A stretch of DNA of 64,000 nt from Norana najaformis (taxonomy: Eukaryota; Annelida; Clitellata; Crassiclitellata; Hormogastridae), in the NCBI GenBank assembly GCA_964023275.1, contig OZ029914.1, forward strand, positions 45,062,937 to 45,126,936, read 5' to 3'. Of the stretch, positions 44,600 to 55,200 are shown in pieces (within the stretch, counting starts at the first letter, position 1; the number at the start of each line of letters is the position of its first letter). The notes below the pieces were generated by a model that worked only from the letters and a program-made list of their open reading frames with translations, made no database searches and was not told the origin of the DNA. A program made the translations under genes and the position numbers.

Positions 44600-44605
44600 A
44601 ATAAA
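44600..44605 (+). terminator. RPL17 polyadenylation signal
   Basis: AATAAA 39 nt after the RPL17 stop codon, the short 3' UTR usual for ribosomal-protein genes. Confidence 0.75.
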
Positions 44606-45292
44606 AACGTCTTCTAAACACAAAGCTGATTTTGTTCAAACCACAAATTTAAGTTGCAGTTAATATCTACACTGACAAGATTGTGGAAATAAAGCCGGCT
44701 AAAAGCAAGTCTCCAGTTCAACTGCTGCTCTAGTTGTCTGTACTATATATTTGGTTGAATTTGTGATGGTGTAAGGTGCGGTTGTAGGAATAAGAAAAAC
44801 CATCCATTGGAAAACTTTTTGCCAAAGAAGTCAAGACTAATTGAAATGAAGTGTACTTATACAAGAGAAATGCTCCAACAGATCCCTAAATTACATGGAC
44901 AATTAAGTTACGAAATTCCTCACAACTGACACTTTTTCATTAAATTTATGAAAAAGTACAAAAGAAAAATTAATATGCACAAAGTCTGAATTCATTCATA
45001 AAAGAATTTGTTCTATAAAAAATTATTAAAATAGACTAATCTGACAGAACATCTACATATATTAAATGTATAAAAATGTTGCTGAACCAGTTTTTCATAT
45101 GCAACACTACTCAGTTGTATACACTGAGAAACAAATGTAGTTAATAAACTCCTTTGAATGGTACACAAGCTCATCCAACTCGTGCCCTTCAAATATCTTG
45201 CTAGGTCAGTTTGTCAACGATTCTAAAAAGTGTCGCATTAAACGATACAAAGCGTAGCAGAAATTTTGCCAATTTTTTGAGACACTAAAAAT

Positions 45293-45826
45293 TTAAGTTG
45301 AACTGGTTGGCAGAGAATTACCAACAAAATCAAAAGAAGTGCCTGGTGAGAAGATACCAGAATTGCCAATTTCCAGTTTATCCTTTTCGCTGGCATGTGT
45401 CTTCATGTGATTCACGAGGCTTTCGTTTTCCAGAAAGAATGTGCTGCACTCGTGACACTTGTACTTTCCACCGGTGTGGACAAGCACGTAATGCCGCAAC
45501 ATCAGGTCGATGCGCCGGAACTTCTGTCGACACTCGTCGCATGTATGCAGTCGTTCTCCGGTATGAGTGCGCATGTGTCGCTTAAGGTGGTCCTGTCGTC
45601 CAAAGCGCTTCTCGCACTCCTTGCACACGTGGCGCTTTTCCGTGTCGTGGATTGTGCGGTGTTGTGCCAGTTGATCTGGTCTTCGGAATCTTTTGGCGCA
45701 CTCCTGGCAAGCGTAGCGTCGTTCATCCGAGTGGGTGACCATGTGCAGCTTCAGCTGACAGGGCCAGCGAAACTGTTTGCCGCACTGGGCGCAAGAATTC
45801 GGGCGCTTCTTGGACTCATATGCCAT
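45293..45826 (-). CDS. C2H2 zinc-finger protein, five fingers
   Basis: Open 177-aa frame from ATG (45824-45826) to TAA. Five tandem C2H2 fingers: CAQCGKQF...HMVTH, CQECAKRF...HRTIH, CKECEKRF...HMRTH, CDECRQKF...HYVLVH (one residue longer between the histidines) and CHECSTFF...HMKTH, with HTGER-like linkers between several. This indicates sequence-specific nucleic-acid binding, probably a nuclear factor; the target is unknown. The frame stays open 17 codons upstream to a good acceptor at 45878 (TTTACTTTGTTGCAG), so this may be the last exon of a longer protein whose upstream exons I could not find. The Ser/Thr/Gly-rich tail (about 138-177) lacks a recognisable domain. Confidence 0.8.
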   Translation of the reverse strand: MAYESKKRPNSCAQCGKQFRWPCQLKLHMVTHSDERRYACQECAKRFRRPDQLAQHRTIHDTEKRHVCKECEKRFGRQDHLKRHMRTHTGERLHTCDECRQKFRRIDLMLRHYVLVHTGGKYKCHECSTFFLENESLVNHMKTHASEKDKLEIGNSGIFSPGTSFDFVGNSLPTSST

Positions 45827-45914
45827 TCGTAAACTTCTCTGAGAAAATATACAGCTTCCAGCAAGTTGACTGACTTGGCTGCAACAAAGTAAAGAAAATT
45901 ACAAATGCTGCTGT

Positions 45915-46040
45915 GGAATTGTAATACTGAGATGTCTACAGTGCCCACAGAAGGATACTACAGAGGAACTACCTTCTTCACAAATGCTCAGTCAATACAA
46001 AACGACAGACCAGCAAGTCGAGTCCAAAGGGTTGGGCACA
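45915..46040 (+). repeat. Dispersed repeat family C copy (diverged)
   Basis: TTGTAATACTGAGATGTCTA, CAGTGCCCACAGAAGG, TTCTTCACAAATGCTCAGTC, AATACAAAACGACAGACCAG; aligns to the 30195 copy with many substitutions. Confidence 0.55.
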
Positions 46041-47094
46041 GTGGATGGCACTTAGAACTGAAGCAGTGGGAAGAGGAATGGGTGTAATCAGGATAGGATT
46101 TCTAGAAGAGCAGCCTGAAGTAAGTTGAATGGGTTAATATTAAATTGATTCAAAATAAATTTTCTTATGAAACAGAATACTGCTTTCTGATGAGCTGCAT
46201 TATTCCATCCACCTGTGGATCATAAAACAAGGTTTGCGCTAACCCAGCTCAAAATGACGAATAAACCATAGATTTGCTTATGTTTTAAAATAATTATTTC
46301 TATAATGTTCTTTCACATAAGTTCATCTTCAAATCAAGCTGGCAGAGTTTTCTCAGGGATTACGAGGTGTTACGCGCTTTAGCTGACGACGTCGATATTT
46401 AAAACCAGTTTAACACAACAAAAGACAGTTCCATAAGCTGAGAATAACCTAATTGCCGAATTTCTGAAGCGGCAGTGTAAAAAAACCAGCCACAATCACT
46501 CAAGCCTAGGTCAGTTCGTGCACGTTCCGTTCCTATCTGCAAAGATGCTGCTCATTGGCCATGGTCTCCACCTGCTACTTCGGCATAATGTTAATGACGG
46601 CATAGGCATCGAGCAACAGAATGTCTTGTTGTAGCACTAGCATCGGCGACTAGTATCTATCTCACAGTGTCGTTACGGTAAGCCACATAAACAAAATCGC
46701 CCTAACTGGCAAAGAAACAAAGCGATAATTTATTTCAACATGGCCACGAAATCCAGCGATGGACTAAACAGCGATGGTAGCAGCCTCAGTCGCATGTTTA
46801 GCATAATCCAGGCACTCGATGTTTCCACCTAGCGAGTGTTTAGAAATAACTTATTTTGTAATGCACATCCTAACGAATGTTTCAATCTCAAGCGACTAAC
46901 TCTTTAATGCCAACAATGTAGATAAGACTTGTGAGTCCAGTTAACAACCAAGGGAGAAATCCGATAAGACATATAAACAGTCTGATGAGGAAAGTGAGAC
47001 TATTGTAAGATTGGTTTTTATTGCAGATTCAAAGGCCAGCAGTGATTTTGCAGATCGAATGCGTTTGCGGATGAGATTCCTGAAGCCAGCAACG
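46041..47094. other. No gene seen
   Basis: 5' flank of the zinc-finger gene on the minus strand. It holds a minus-strand CCAAT box (GGCCAATGAGCAG near 46550-46560) and no recognisable exon. Confidence 0.4.
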
Positions 47095-47237
47095 GAAAAG
47101 GCAGGCTCATTGAGAGCTGGCCTTGTCCTCGGTATGGACACAGTTAGACAGTTTGGATCTTGACCTGGAACCGAACCCCTTTTTCCTATCGATTTGGTGT
47201 TGACTGAGCGTCTGTGAATAAGCTGGTCCACGGCCAT
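47095..47237 (-). repeat. Dispersed repeat family C copy, ends in a foldback
   Basis: In reverse orientation: TGGATCTTGACCTGGAACCG, CCTATCGATTTGGTGTTGAC, TGAGCGTCTGTGAATAAGCT. Where other copies continue into the CAGCGCCC block, this one runs into a perfect inverted repeat (47215-47279). Confidence 0.65.
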
Positions 47238-47279
47238 CTAAATAGGACCTATTTAGATGGCCGTGGACCAGCTTATTCA
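47215..47279. repeat. Perfect inverted repeat, 32-bp arms, 1-nt centre
   Basis: 47215-47246 and 47248-47279 are exact reverse complements around a single A. Outer arm sequence TGAATAAGCTGGTCC belongs to repeat family C; inner arm CACGGCCATCTAAATAGG is not found in other copies. Flanking bases (47214 G, 47280 A) do not pair. Confidence 0.97.
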
Positions 47280-47861
47280 AGCGGACTAATCATTTTCTTT
47301 GGAGCAACTCTCCTGGATTTAGGAAATCACGATCACGATTTCGGAAGAGTTACAGAAAACATTGCTATGACCTCGTTGATGTCTTACATTTTTTAAAAAT
47401 TTATTCCTTTCACTTTCAGTAAAATTGATTAATCTGTTTTTGTTGGCTATTTTAAGGCTAAATTAGATTTTGTGGGGTCAAAAAACCGTGTTAATTAGTG
47501 CCCTGTTATATCTTACGGTTCCAATCGTAAGTTAAGTTGCTGATATGGAAGGATTTTAAATCCATAGACATCCACTTAAAATATTCCTTCCATTTAATTA
47601 AGACTCTTCCAGGTTGAACTCCCGCCCTTGTCAAGTATTTTCTATGATTTATTCCTTACAGTTCCCATGTTAATAGCTCATACCTGCTTAGGTGTCAAGG
47701 TCAAATCCTGGCCATCACAAGTATTTTTTAAAATGTGGAACATTTTAAATTAAATTTTATACAAGACCAAATCTTGATCTTGTATAAAGTTGCAAGTGCT
47801 TGTGGAATTAACAGATAGGACTTTTAGTCTTATATGAACATTTTCCTCATTGTAACAGAAA

Positions 47862-48598
47862 ATGACGAGGTATTCGTTGGAGGCAGCAAATGCTGCCAAA
47901 TGTGAATAATACTAGTCGTAGTTTTACAATACTTAAGCATGAGACTTGAGCATGCTTTAGTCTTCTGTCTTTCCCTCAGTACACTGGAGACTTGGTATAA
48001 CATGCTTCGTTATCGCACACATTCTGATAGAGAAGACCTGGGCAAACTACGGCCTGGGGACCGAATCCGGCCCTCACACGCGTTTTGCAGCCCCCTGAAA
48101 AAACCAGAGCGACTAGTACAATCGTTCCAGATTTTGGGAGGCTTGTTAATTAAAACATGTTCTCAGCAGCATATGTCTCACTAACAATGGCCAAAAGTTA
48201 CATTTTTTCATTTAATGTTATTGTATTAAACTTGCCAGGTAATCAATTCATTAGTTATAGCAGTTTCTTCATGTTTGACGATTAATGAAAGTTTAAAAAA
48301 ATTTTAACCCGGCCCCCTGAAAAATTTTTGAGCTTCTAGTGGCCCCATGTTCAAAAAGTTTGCCCACCCCTGTGATAGACATGGATACTTAATTTAATTC
48401 ACCAATGGAAATAAATTCGTTGTGATGTGACCTCGTTATGAGGCAGTTCTTGATGTGTAATCTAATTTCCCTAAGTTTATTGGTGTTGTCTAAATTGAAT
48501 TAGCCTCACTGTTCAGAGCTAACTGGTGATGCATTTTTAATTTATTTACCTTTGCAGCGGCCAGGGCCAGGGGTTCACACCTTCGTATGCACTTCAAG
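47862..48598 (+). pseudogene. Truncated RPL17 duplicate (first two coding exons)
   Basis: 47862-47901 encodes MTRYSLEAANAAK plus one base, and 48558-48598 encodes the rest of S then ARARGSHLRMHFK, matching RPL17 exons 1 and 2 in length (40 and 41 nt), phase and acceptor context (CAG|AAAATGAC). Both donors are present (GTGAAT is weak, GTAACA acceptable). No equivalent of RPL17 exons 3-6 follows before PUS3 at 49235. Conserved introns mean DNA-level duplication, not retroposition. The protein changes are conservative, so it may once have been functional or may be expressed as a short peptide. Confidence 0.75.
48033..48372. mobile_element. Short non-autonomous hAT element
   Basis: 340 bp with ends GGGCAAACTACGGCC (left, 48041) and the reverse of GGTGGGCAAACTTTTTGAAC (right), the classic hAT/Charlie-type terminus. 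An 8-bp target duplication flanks it: TGATAGAG at 48025-48032 and TGATAGAC at 48373-48380, one mismatch. Internal CCGGCCC words recur near both ends. No transposase. It sits in the intron of the RPL17 fragment. Confidence 0.8.
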
Positions 48599-49234
48599 GT
48601 AACACAAGGTAACAGAAATTCTGCAGCGAAATTCATAGCTTAATGAATTTAATTATTTTAAAATCTTTAGTGCTATCTATTTAATCAGTGCATATTAAGC
48701 TGTTTCTTACAAGTATATTTTGAATCTTGTCTGTGTGGAAGGTTTTCAAGTTTAGGATTGTTTTTAAATGGTAATTTTATCTAGTTTTTTATTTCCTTGT
48801 GACATATTCATGGCTTGCTTATTTGTATGCATTTATGATGACAGTAATTTTTCCTGCATTTTCGTATTTTATACATTCTCATACTTATTTATTCATTATT
48901 TAGTGAAAAATGACCAACTCACACATACACTTATGTACTTGTTTTGTGACACTGAGCTTACCCATGCGAACTTATTTAGTGGCAAATGCCTTGCCTATGA
49001 ATACAGTCTAGTAATAGACTTTGATTTAGCATCTAAAGATTGGTTCATGCACTGAAGGTAATAGGTGACAAATTCTACGACTTCTAAATGTGTATAACTT
49101 CATTTGCTAGATGGCGCATATAAACGTCGTTAAACGAATGTTGAATCTGTAAGCAGTCGAAAAGGTCCTACTTCGTGATGGTGCCATGAGTTGAGTTATG
49201 TATTATCGCCCAAAAGTGTAATAATTAGATAGCA

Positions 49235-52200
49235 ATGGATGTGACCAAGACAGAAACCCCCGACAAATTCGCGAACATAATAGATCTCTCAAAAGAGGTA
49301 CTCAGGCTGCGGTAGCCTAAACTTCCGCCAGTATTACGATTGCATTGTGAGGAACTCCCACTGTGTGCTGGTATCTGACCTGTCATGTGAACTCGTCAAC
49401 ACCACCTCTGCATATTTCTGCACAGATTTTCCACTCAAAGCTGTAAACACTCCACTTCTAGAAATCTGATCCTGATTCTTCCTCTTCCTGTAATCTTTCC
49501 GTAAAGGCCCTATTACATCACTTATAACAATTATCCTTGTATATCGCATTTGTTTCAATATTTAGGAGTTGGCTGATCGAGTGAGGCAGCTTCAGACACA
49601 TATTACTCAACTGCAGAACGTAATTGCAAAGTCAAAATCTCAAGAACCGAAAAGTCGCTCACATCATCGAGCATTTGACTTTACCAAGTAAAACTCTTAG
49701 TTGTCTTTACCCTCAGAGTTGTTTTGAAAAGCACTATCTTATTATTTTTCCACAGCAGGTCATAAAGTCAATTAGATAATTATTTATTTTAAGCGGGTTT
49801 CAAAGCACTGATACATATTAGAATCTCTGTTCGCTATAATCCTGATTGCCTTTTTAATTCTGGATAAATGTCTTGACTGTCTTCTGTTGAATATGCTATT
49901 TAATTGTTTCAAAAGACCCATGTGGACAGAAAATGGAGAAATAACAAGTGTTTATTACCAATACTTAGTTGCATTTGTGCCCTTATGTTCGAATTGAATA
50001 TCCCCGTTTCCATCGTTTCTCTTCGGTTTTCAGTTCTACGGAAGAAATATGAAGTCTTCTCGGATACATTTTAACATATTTTCTGATGTAATGCGGTTGG
50101 AAACATGAATACCAGATTTCATTTCATTTTAGAATGTGTCTCATTACAGTTCAAAATCATTATAATGAGGTATGTATGAATGCATGTGTCTGAACATTTG
50201 TGTAGACCTAATGAAGGTTGCATTGTGAGAAAGTCCTACTGTGTGCTGGTATCTACAGGTACAATGTGAGGCATGTGGCTCTGAAGATAGCATATCTTGG
50301 CTGGGATTATCAAGGTTTTGCGGCTCAGGAGGACACAAACAGAACAATTGAAGCCGTGCTGTTTGATGCACTCATCAAAACAAGGCTTATAGAATCCAGG
50401 TGGGTTAAGTAACTGCCTGGACATATTGTTTAAAGTTTCTGCTATATATATGTATATAGCAGAAACTTTGGGTTGGGGTTCAACTTTCTAGCACCCTTTA
50501 GCAAACCCTGTTATAAAGTGATTGCAACATCAGCTATACACTGTCAGTAACAGGGTCAGATGGTGAGGGAGAGGACTTGTATGCTGAGGCTAAGAAAATG
50601 AAGTGGCAACACTTCATACCTCCGACTGTTTCTCTATGTTGGCATTAAAGGGGCCGATCTTCTGTGGATATGACGAAATATAGTCATCTTCCAGAATGAG
50701 CTAGAGTGACTGGGTTTACCCAAATCAATCCCCAATCTTTTCCCAGATTGATCTTGCTGTTACCCTTCCATACCTATTTTCCTTGTTAAACTTAACATAG
50801 TAGTTACGCTTTTCCATGATCATGCAAGTTATCTCATTGTTTAGTTGCAGTCTTAGACAAACTTCTTTGTGAACATTTTTATATATTTGTGTTCACTTAT
50901 CAACAGGGAGACATCAAATTACCACAGATGTGGTCGAACAGACAAAGGAGTTAGTGCCTTCTCTCAGGTAAGAACATACGTGGTGGCGTTGATGCAGTTG
51001 ATATTGCAAAGCACTGTAGAAGTATCTTGCTACCTACAATGCTATATATAAATTGTCATAATTACATGCATTTTTTCCATTATTTCCCATTTTCAAAATT
51101 CCCTTATTAATGGCCAGTTTCTTGTAAAGAAACTCGATTAGACTGTTGTAGAAAATTGTCACTGTAGCTCCTCTGGCTGTTGTTGTATGATGTGCAGGTT
51201 GTGTGGCAATCCTTACTGATAGAAGAGATGAGCAGTTTCTTAAGCTAAGTAAGTAAGTAATGCATTTGTTGACACACCATCAGCTGAGCGAGGAATTTTA
51301 GGTGAGTGGTCGAGTCACAGCAGTCAGACAACAAAAGCAAGACGGAACAAATAGATCTTAAGACGCTTTATGAATATATCTAGGGAGATATTGTTTCGAG
51401 TAAAGTTACCAACTAAATAAGTTAACCCTGAGAAGCGGCCATGAGTATGAAGTGCCTCAGATATGCATTATGTGTGGCTTTGCATGTGTTAAAAATCTTT
51501 GTAATAATAATAATAGTAAATGTTTGCAATTCATTTTTCTTAGCCTTGGCATGTTCTGGCTTAAATGTTCAAATGTATGTGTTTTGCTGTAGGTTATATC
51601 GATTGATCTTCGAACCAACTTGCTAGAAGGAAAGGGCATCAAGGTTCGAGATGGTGGAAAAGCCAATGAACGACCAGGTATGTTGATTATGTATTCTGCG
51701 TCATCTCACCTGTACTTGAATCACACACGGCAGTTATCTAAGTCTGTTTAGTCTTTCTTATTTACCCCTCTTGTATCTTCTGGCCAACTTTTAAAGTTAC
51801 TGACTGGTTACTTATTCCTTCTCTAAGTGACCAGTATATGTGTCAAGACCCTTCCATTCGTGGCAGTGTTTACTGGCAAACGAGCACGCATTTGTCAGGT
51901 TTCACTGCTAGAAAACTCTTGATGATGCTATAGATGAACTACAAGTTTACTATTATTATTGCTGGAGCCATTTGTGTTAAGAAATTCTTGAGCTGTTTAA
52001 TGAATCACCACAAAAATTGCCGACATCTTCATTTTAAACAATTAGGAAAAACCCAAAGGGTCATTATGCCTGTATATTAGTTCAGGCTTGTCCCTCTACC
52101 TCTAGCACAGTGGTGCACAACGTCCGGCCCGCGGGCCACATCCGGCCCGCCACGAGCCTTCATGTGGCCCGCGAAGATCAATGCGAAAGCCGAAAAATTG

Positions 52201-55200
52201 ATAATTCAGTCATATTTTTTCATGACGTTGCGATTGATTAAAAGTCAGCATTACGGTTGCGCACATGTCTAATTCTGCACATCTCTAATTCATAATGTGT
52301 CACCCATTTTTTGTTTTTGTTTACTTTTACAATCTCGTGTTTACATGACTAATTTCATCAAGTTGTTGTAATTCGTAATTAGTTGTGTTTTTATATCCCC
52401 TCGTAAATACGGAATGTCTAACGGTCGGAAACGAAAAGTTGACAATGAAAACAGACAATTTCATGATGACTGGACAGACCGCTACTGTTTTATTCAGCAA
52501 CAGGGTAACGTCATTTGTCTGTTGTGCCACTCAACAGTAGCTGTAGCAAAGATATCAAACATGAAGCGCCACTACGAGTCGAAGCACAAGGATTTCCAAA
52601 GTGTTGTTGGTGAAGAAAGAACAGCCAAAATTCAGTCATTGTGTCGTTCACTGAACCAGCAGCAGAAGGTTTTTACCAAGCGGTCTGCCGACTTTGATGC
52701 ATCATGTGAAGTTAGCTACGACATTTCACTTATGATAGCGAAATCGGGTCGGCCGTTCACCGATGGTGACTTTGTGAAGAACTGTATGATAGCAGCGTCG
52801 AAGAAACTGTGTCCAGATGCTACTAACAAGCTGCAGACTCTGAACCGCATGACAATACAATGCCGAGTTTCAGCTCTGTCACAGGACGTGACTAGGCAAC
52901 TGGCAGACAAAGTAGCTAACTTTTGTTACTTTTCTTTGGCGGCCGATGAGTCGACCGATATCGACTCTACTGCACAGCTGTTGGTGTTTGTCCGTGGAGT
53001 ATCCTCATCCTTTGAGATAACTGAAGAGTTGCTTGGTATGGGATCAATGAAAGGCAAAACAACAGGGGCTGACCTGCTGGACGAGACTTTGAAACTGTGT
53101 GGCAGTGTTTCCTTGGATATGACGAAGCTGGTTAGTATCACTACAGATGGAGCAGCAGCTATGACAGGTCAAACTAATGGGCTGGTGTCCTTGTTGTCAA
53201 GACATCTGGGAACTGGAAACAGGGAGCTGGTGAAGTTTCACTGCATTATTCACCAGCAAAATTTATGTGGTAAGGATCTTGGCTTCCAGGACGTGATGAC
53301 ACTGGTGACAAAAACTATAAATTTCATCAAGTCACGAAGCCTCAACTATCGGCAGTTTCGAAGCCTTCTTGAAGACACCTACACAGACCATGGCGATCTG
53401 CGCTATTATTGTGAAGTGCGATGGCTGAGTCGAGGTAAGATGCTGAGGAGATTCTGGGAGTTGATTGATGACGTTGCAGAATTCATGACAGGCAAGAAGA
53501 AAGAAGCAGAAGTCGCATCTCTCACTGACAAAGCGTGGCAGGCTGACTTGACATTTCTTGTTGACATTACTGAACACTTGAATCGTCTTAATGTGCAGCT
53601 GCAGGGAGAAAATCAGCTTGTGTGTCATCTTGCAAATCATGTTGCAGGCTTCAAAGTCAAACTAAAGTTGTTTATTCAACAAGCTGAGTCTGGAAACTTC
53701 GTTCATTTTCCAACATTCCAGTCCCTGTTGCAGAAAAATCCAGATATCTGTACGAACATATATGCTGAGAAGTTACAGGCGTTGATGACGGCGTTCGATG
53801 GTCGTTTTGCAGACTTTGACCACCACAGCTTGCAGATGAAGGTGTTTGCAGATCCATTTGCTGTTCCGGTGGAAGATGTTTCGCCGGAGTACCAGCTTGA
53901 ACTTATTGACATGCAATCCTCTGACACAATGCGTGCTGCTTTCAGAGATAAAACTTTGGTAGAGTTTTACAAGTGTCTTCCAGCAACATTCGTCAACCTG
54001 AAGGACAATGCTCTTGTTCATGCAAGCATGTTTGGAAGCACGTATCGCTGTGAGCAAACCTTTTCGCAAATGAAGCTCAACAAAAGCAACACCCGGAATC
54101 AACTCACTGACAAACATCTTGAAGAAGTTCTTCGTCTGTCAACTACGAACATTCGACCTGACATCTCCAGGCTTGTTGCGGACATGCAGCCACAGCCTTC
54201 ACACTGACTTGCATAATGTGATAAAACTAACAGTTTTGCAGGAAAATAAACTTGATAACTTATAAGTCTTAGTAATTAACACAGTTGAATTTAAACTTTA
54301 ATTTACGTTTGCTAATCCTCTTCCTAGACCATAAATTTCGCATCAGTCTTACAGGAGCTCAGTCGTTTGGCCCCCGAAGGCTTTCGGAATTCGAATTGTG
54401 GCCCTCTTCCCAAAAAGGTTGTGCACCACTGCTCTAGCACTTATTATATTGCAGGCGGCTTGTTAAATGATTTCAAGCGAGCAATTTTTGCTACTATGAT
54501 TGTGCTTGCTGATAATATAGTTGTTGCATTGACAAACTGTTTTATCGTAGGTGATAAAACTGTTGAAATACGATATATTCATATTCTGAATAAAGTGCTT
54601 CCACAAGAAATCCGAGTCTTGGCTTGGTGTCCTGTTGAGCCCGAGTTCAGTGCGAGGTATTTGTATTTGAATAATTTATCTTTATAGCTGTAAATATCTG
54701 TCAGTATTTCATACAAAACAGGATATTATTTGATGTCTCGTTGTGGTCCTTCAACTACCACTTCAAACAACCATACCTCATTCTGCAGTGGTCTTGGCAG
54801 GGCATGACATCACGTCGTGGATGCGAAGCTGAGTTTGCCCCAGACAATAAGAGAATGTTATCACTCTCGAAATGCTAGTATAGGCTCTGAAATTGTTTTT
54901 CCCGGGTCCTTTCAAAAACACCTTTGGGGAGTTTCTTTTGAATTGGCATTATATAAATTTTTGATTGCAATTACAATAAGCCTTTGAAAGACCACTTATT
55001 AACAGCAGTTGCTTCAATCACAGTTCTGTGGTAGAGTTTGTCATCTGGACTGAAAAAGTATAACAGCATTCCAAATTTCCATACAGAAATTCCTGGTGTG
55101 GTCTTTGTGCTTTATCACTTACAAATTTTGCTGTATTCCTGTTTTTAGATTTAGCTGTAAAAGAAGAACGTACAAGTACTACTTTCCAAGAGGAAATCTT

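Noticed and set aside
45395-45832. 145-codon plus-strand frame opposite the zinc-finger gene
   Set aside because: Antisense shadow of the C2H2 frame, whose finger motifs prove the other strand codes.
53332-54117. Minus-strand frames within the transposase gene
   Set aside because: Shadows of the 597-aa transposase frame.
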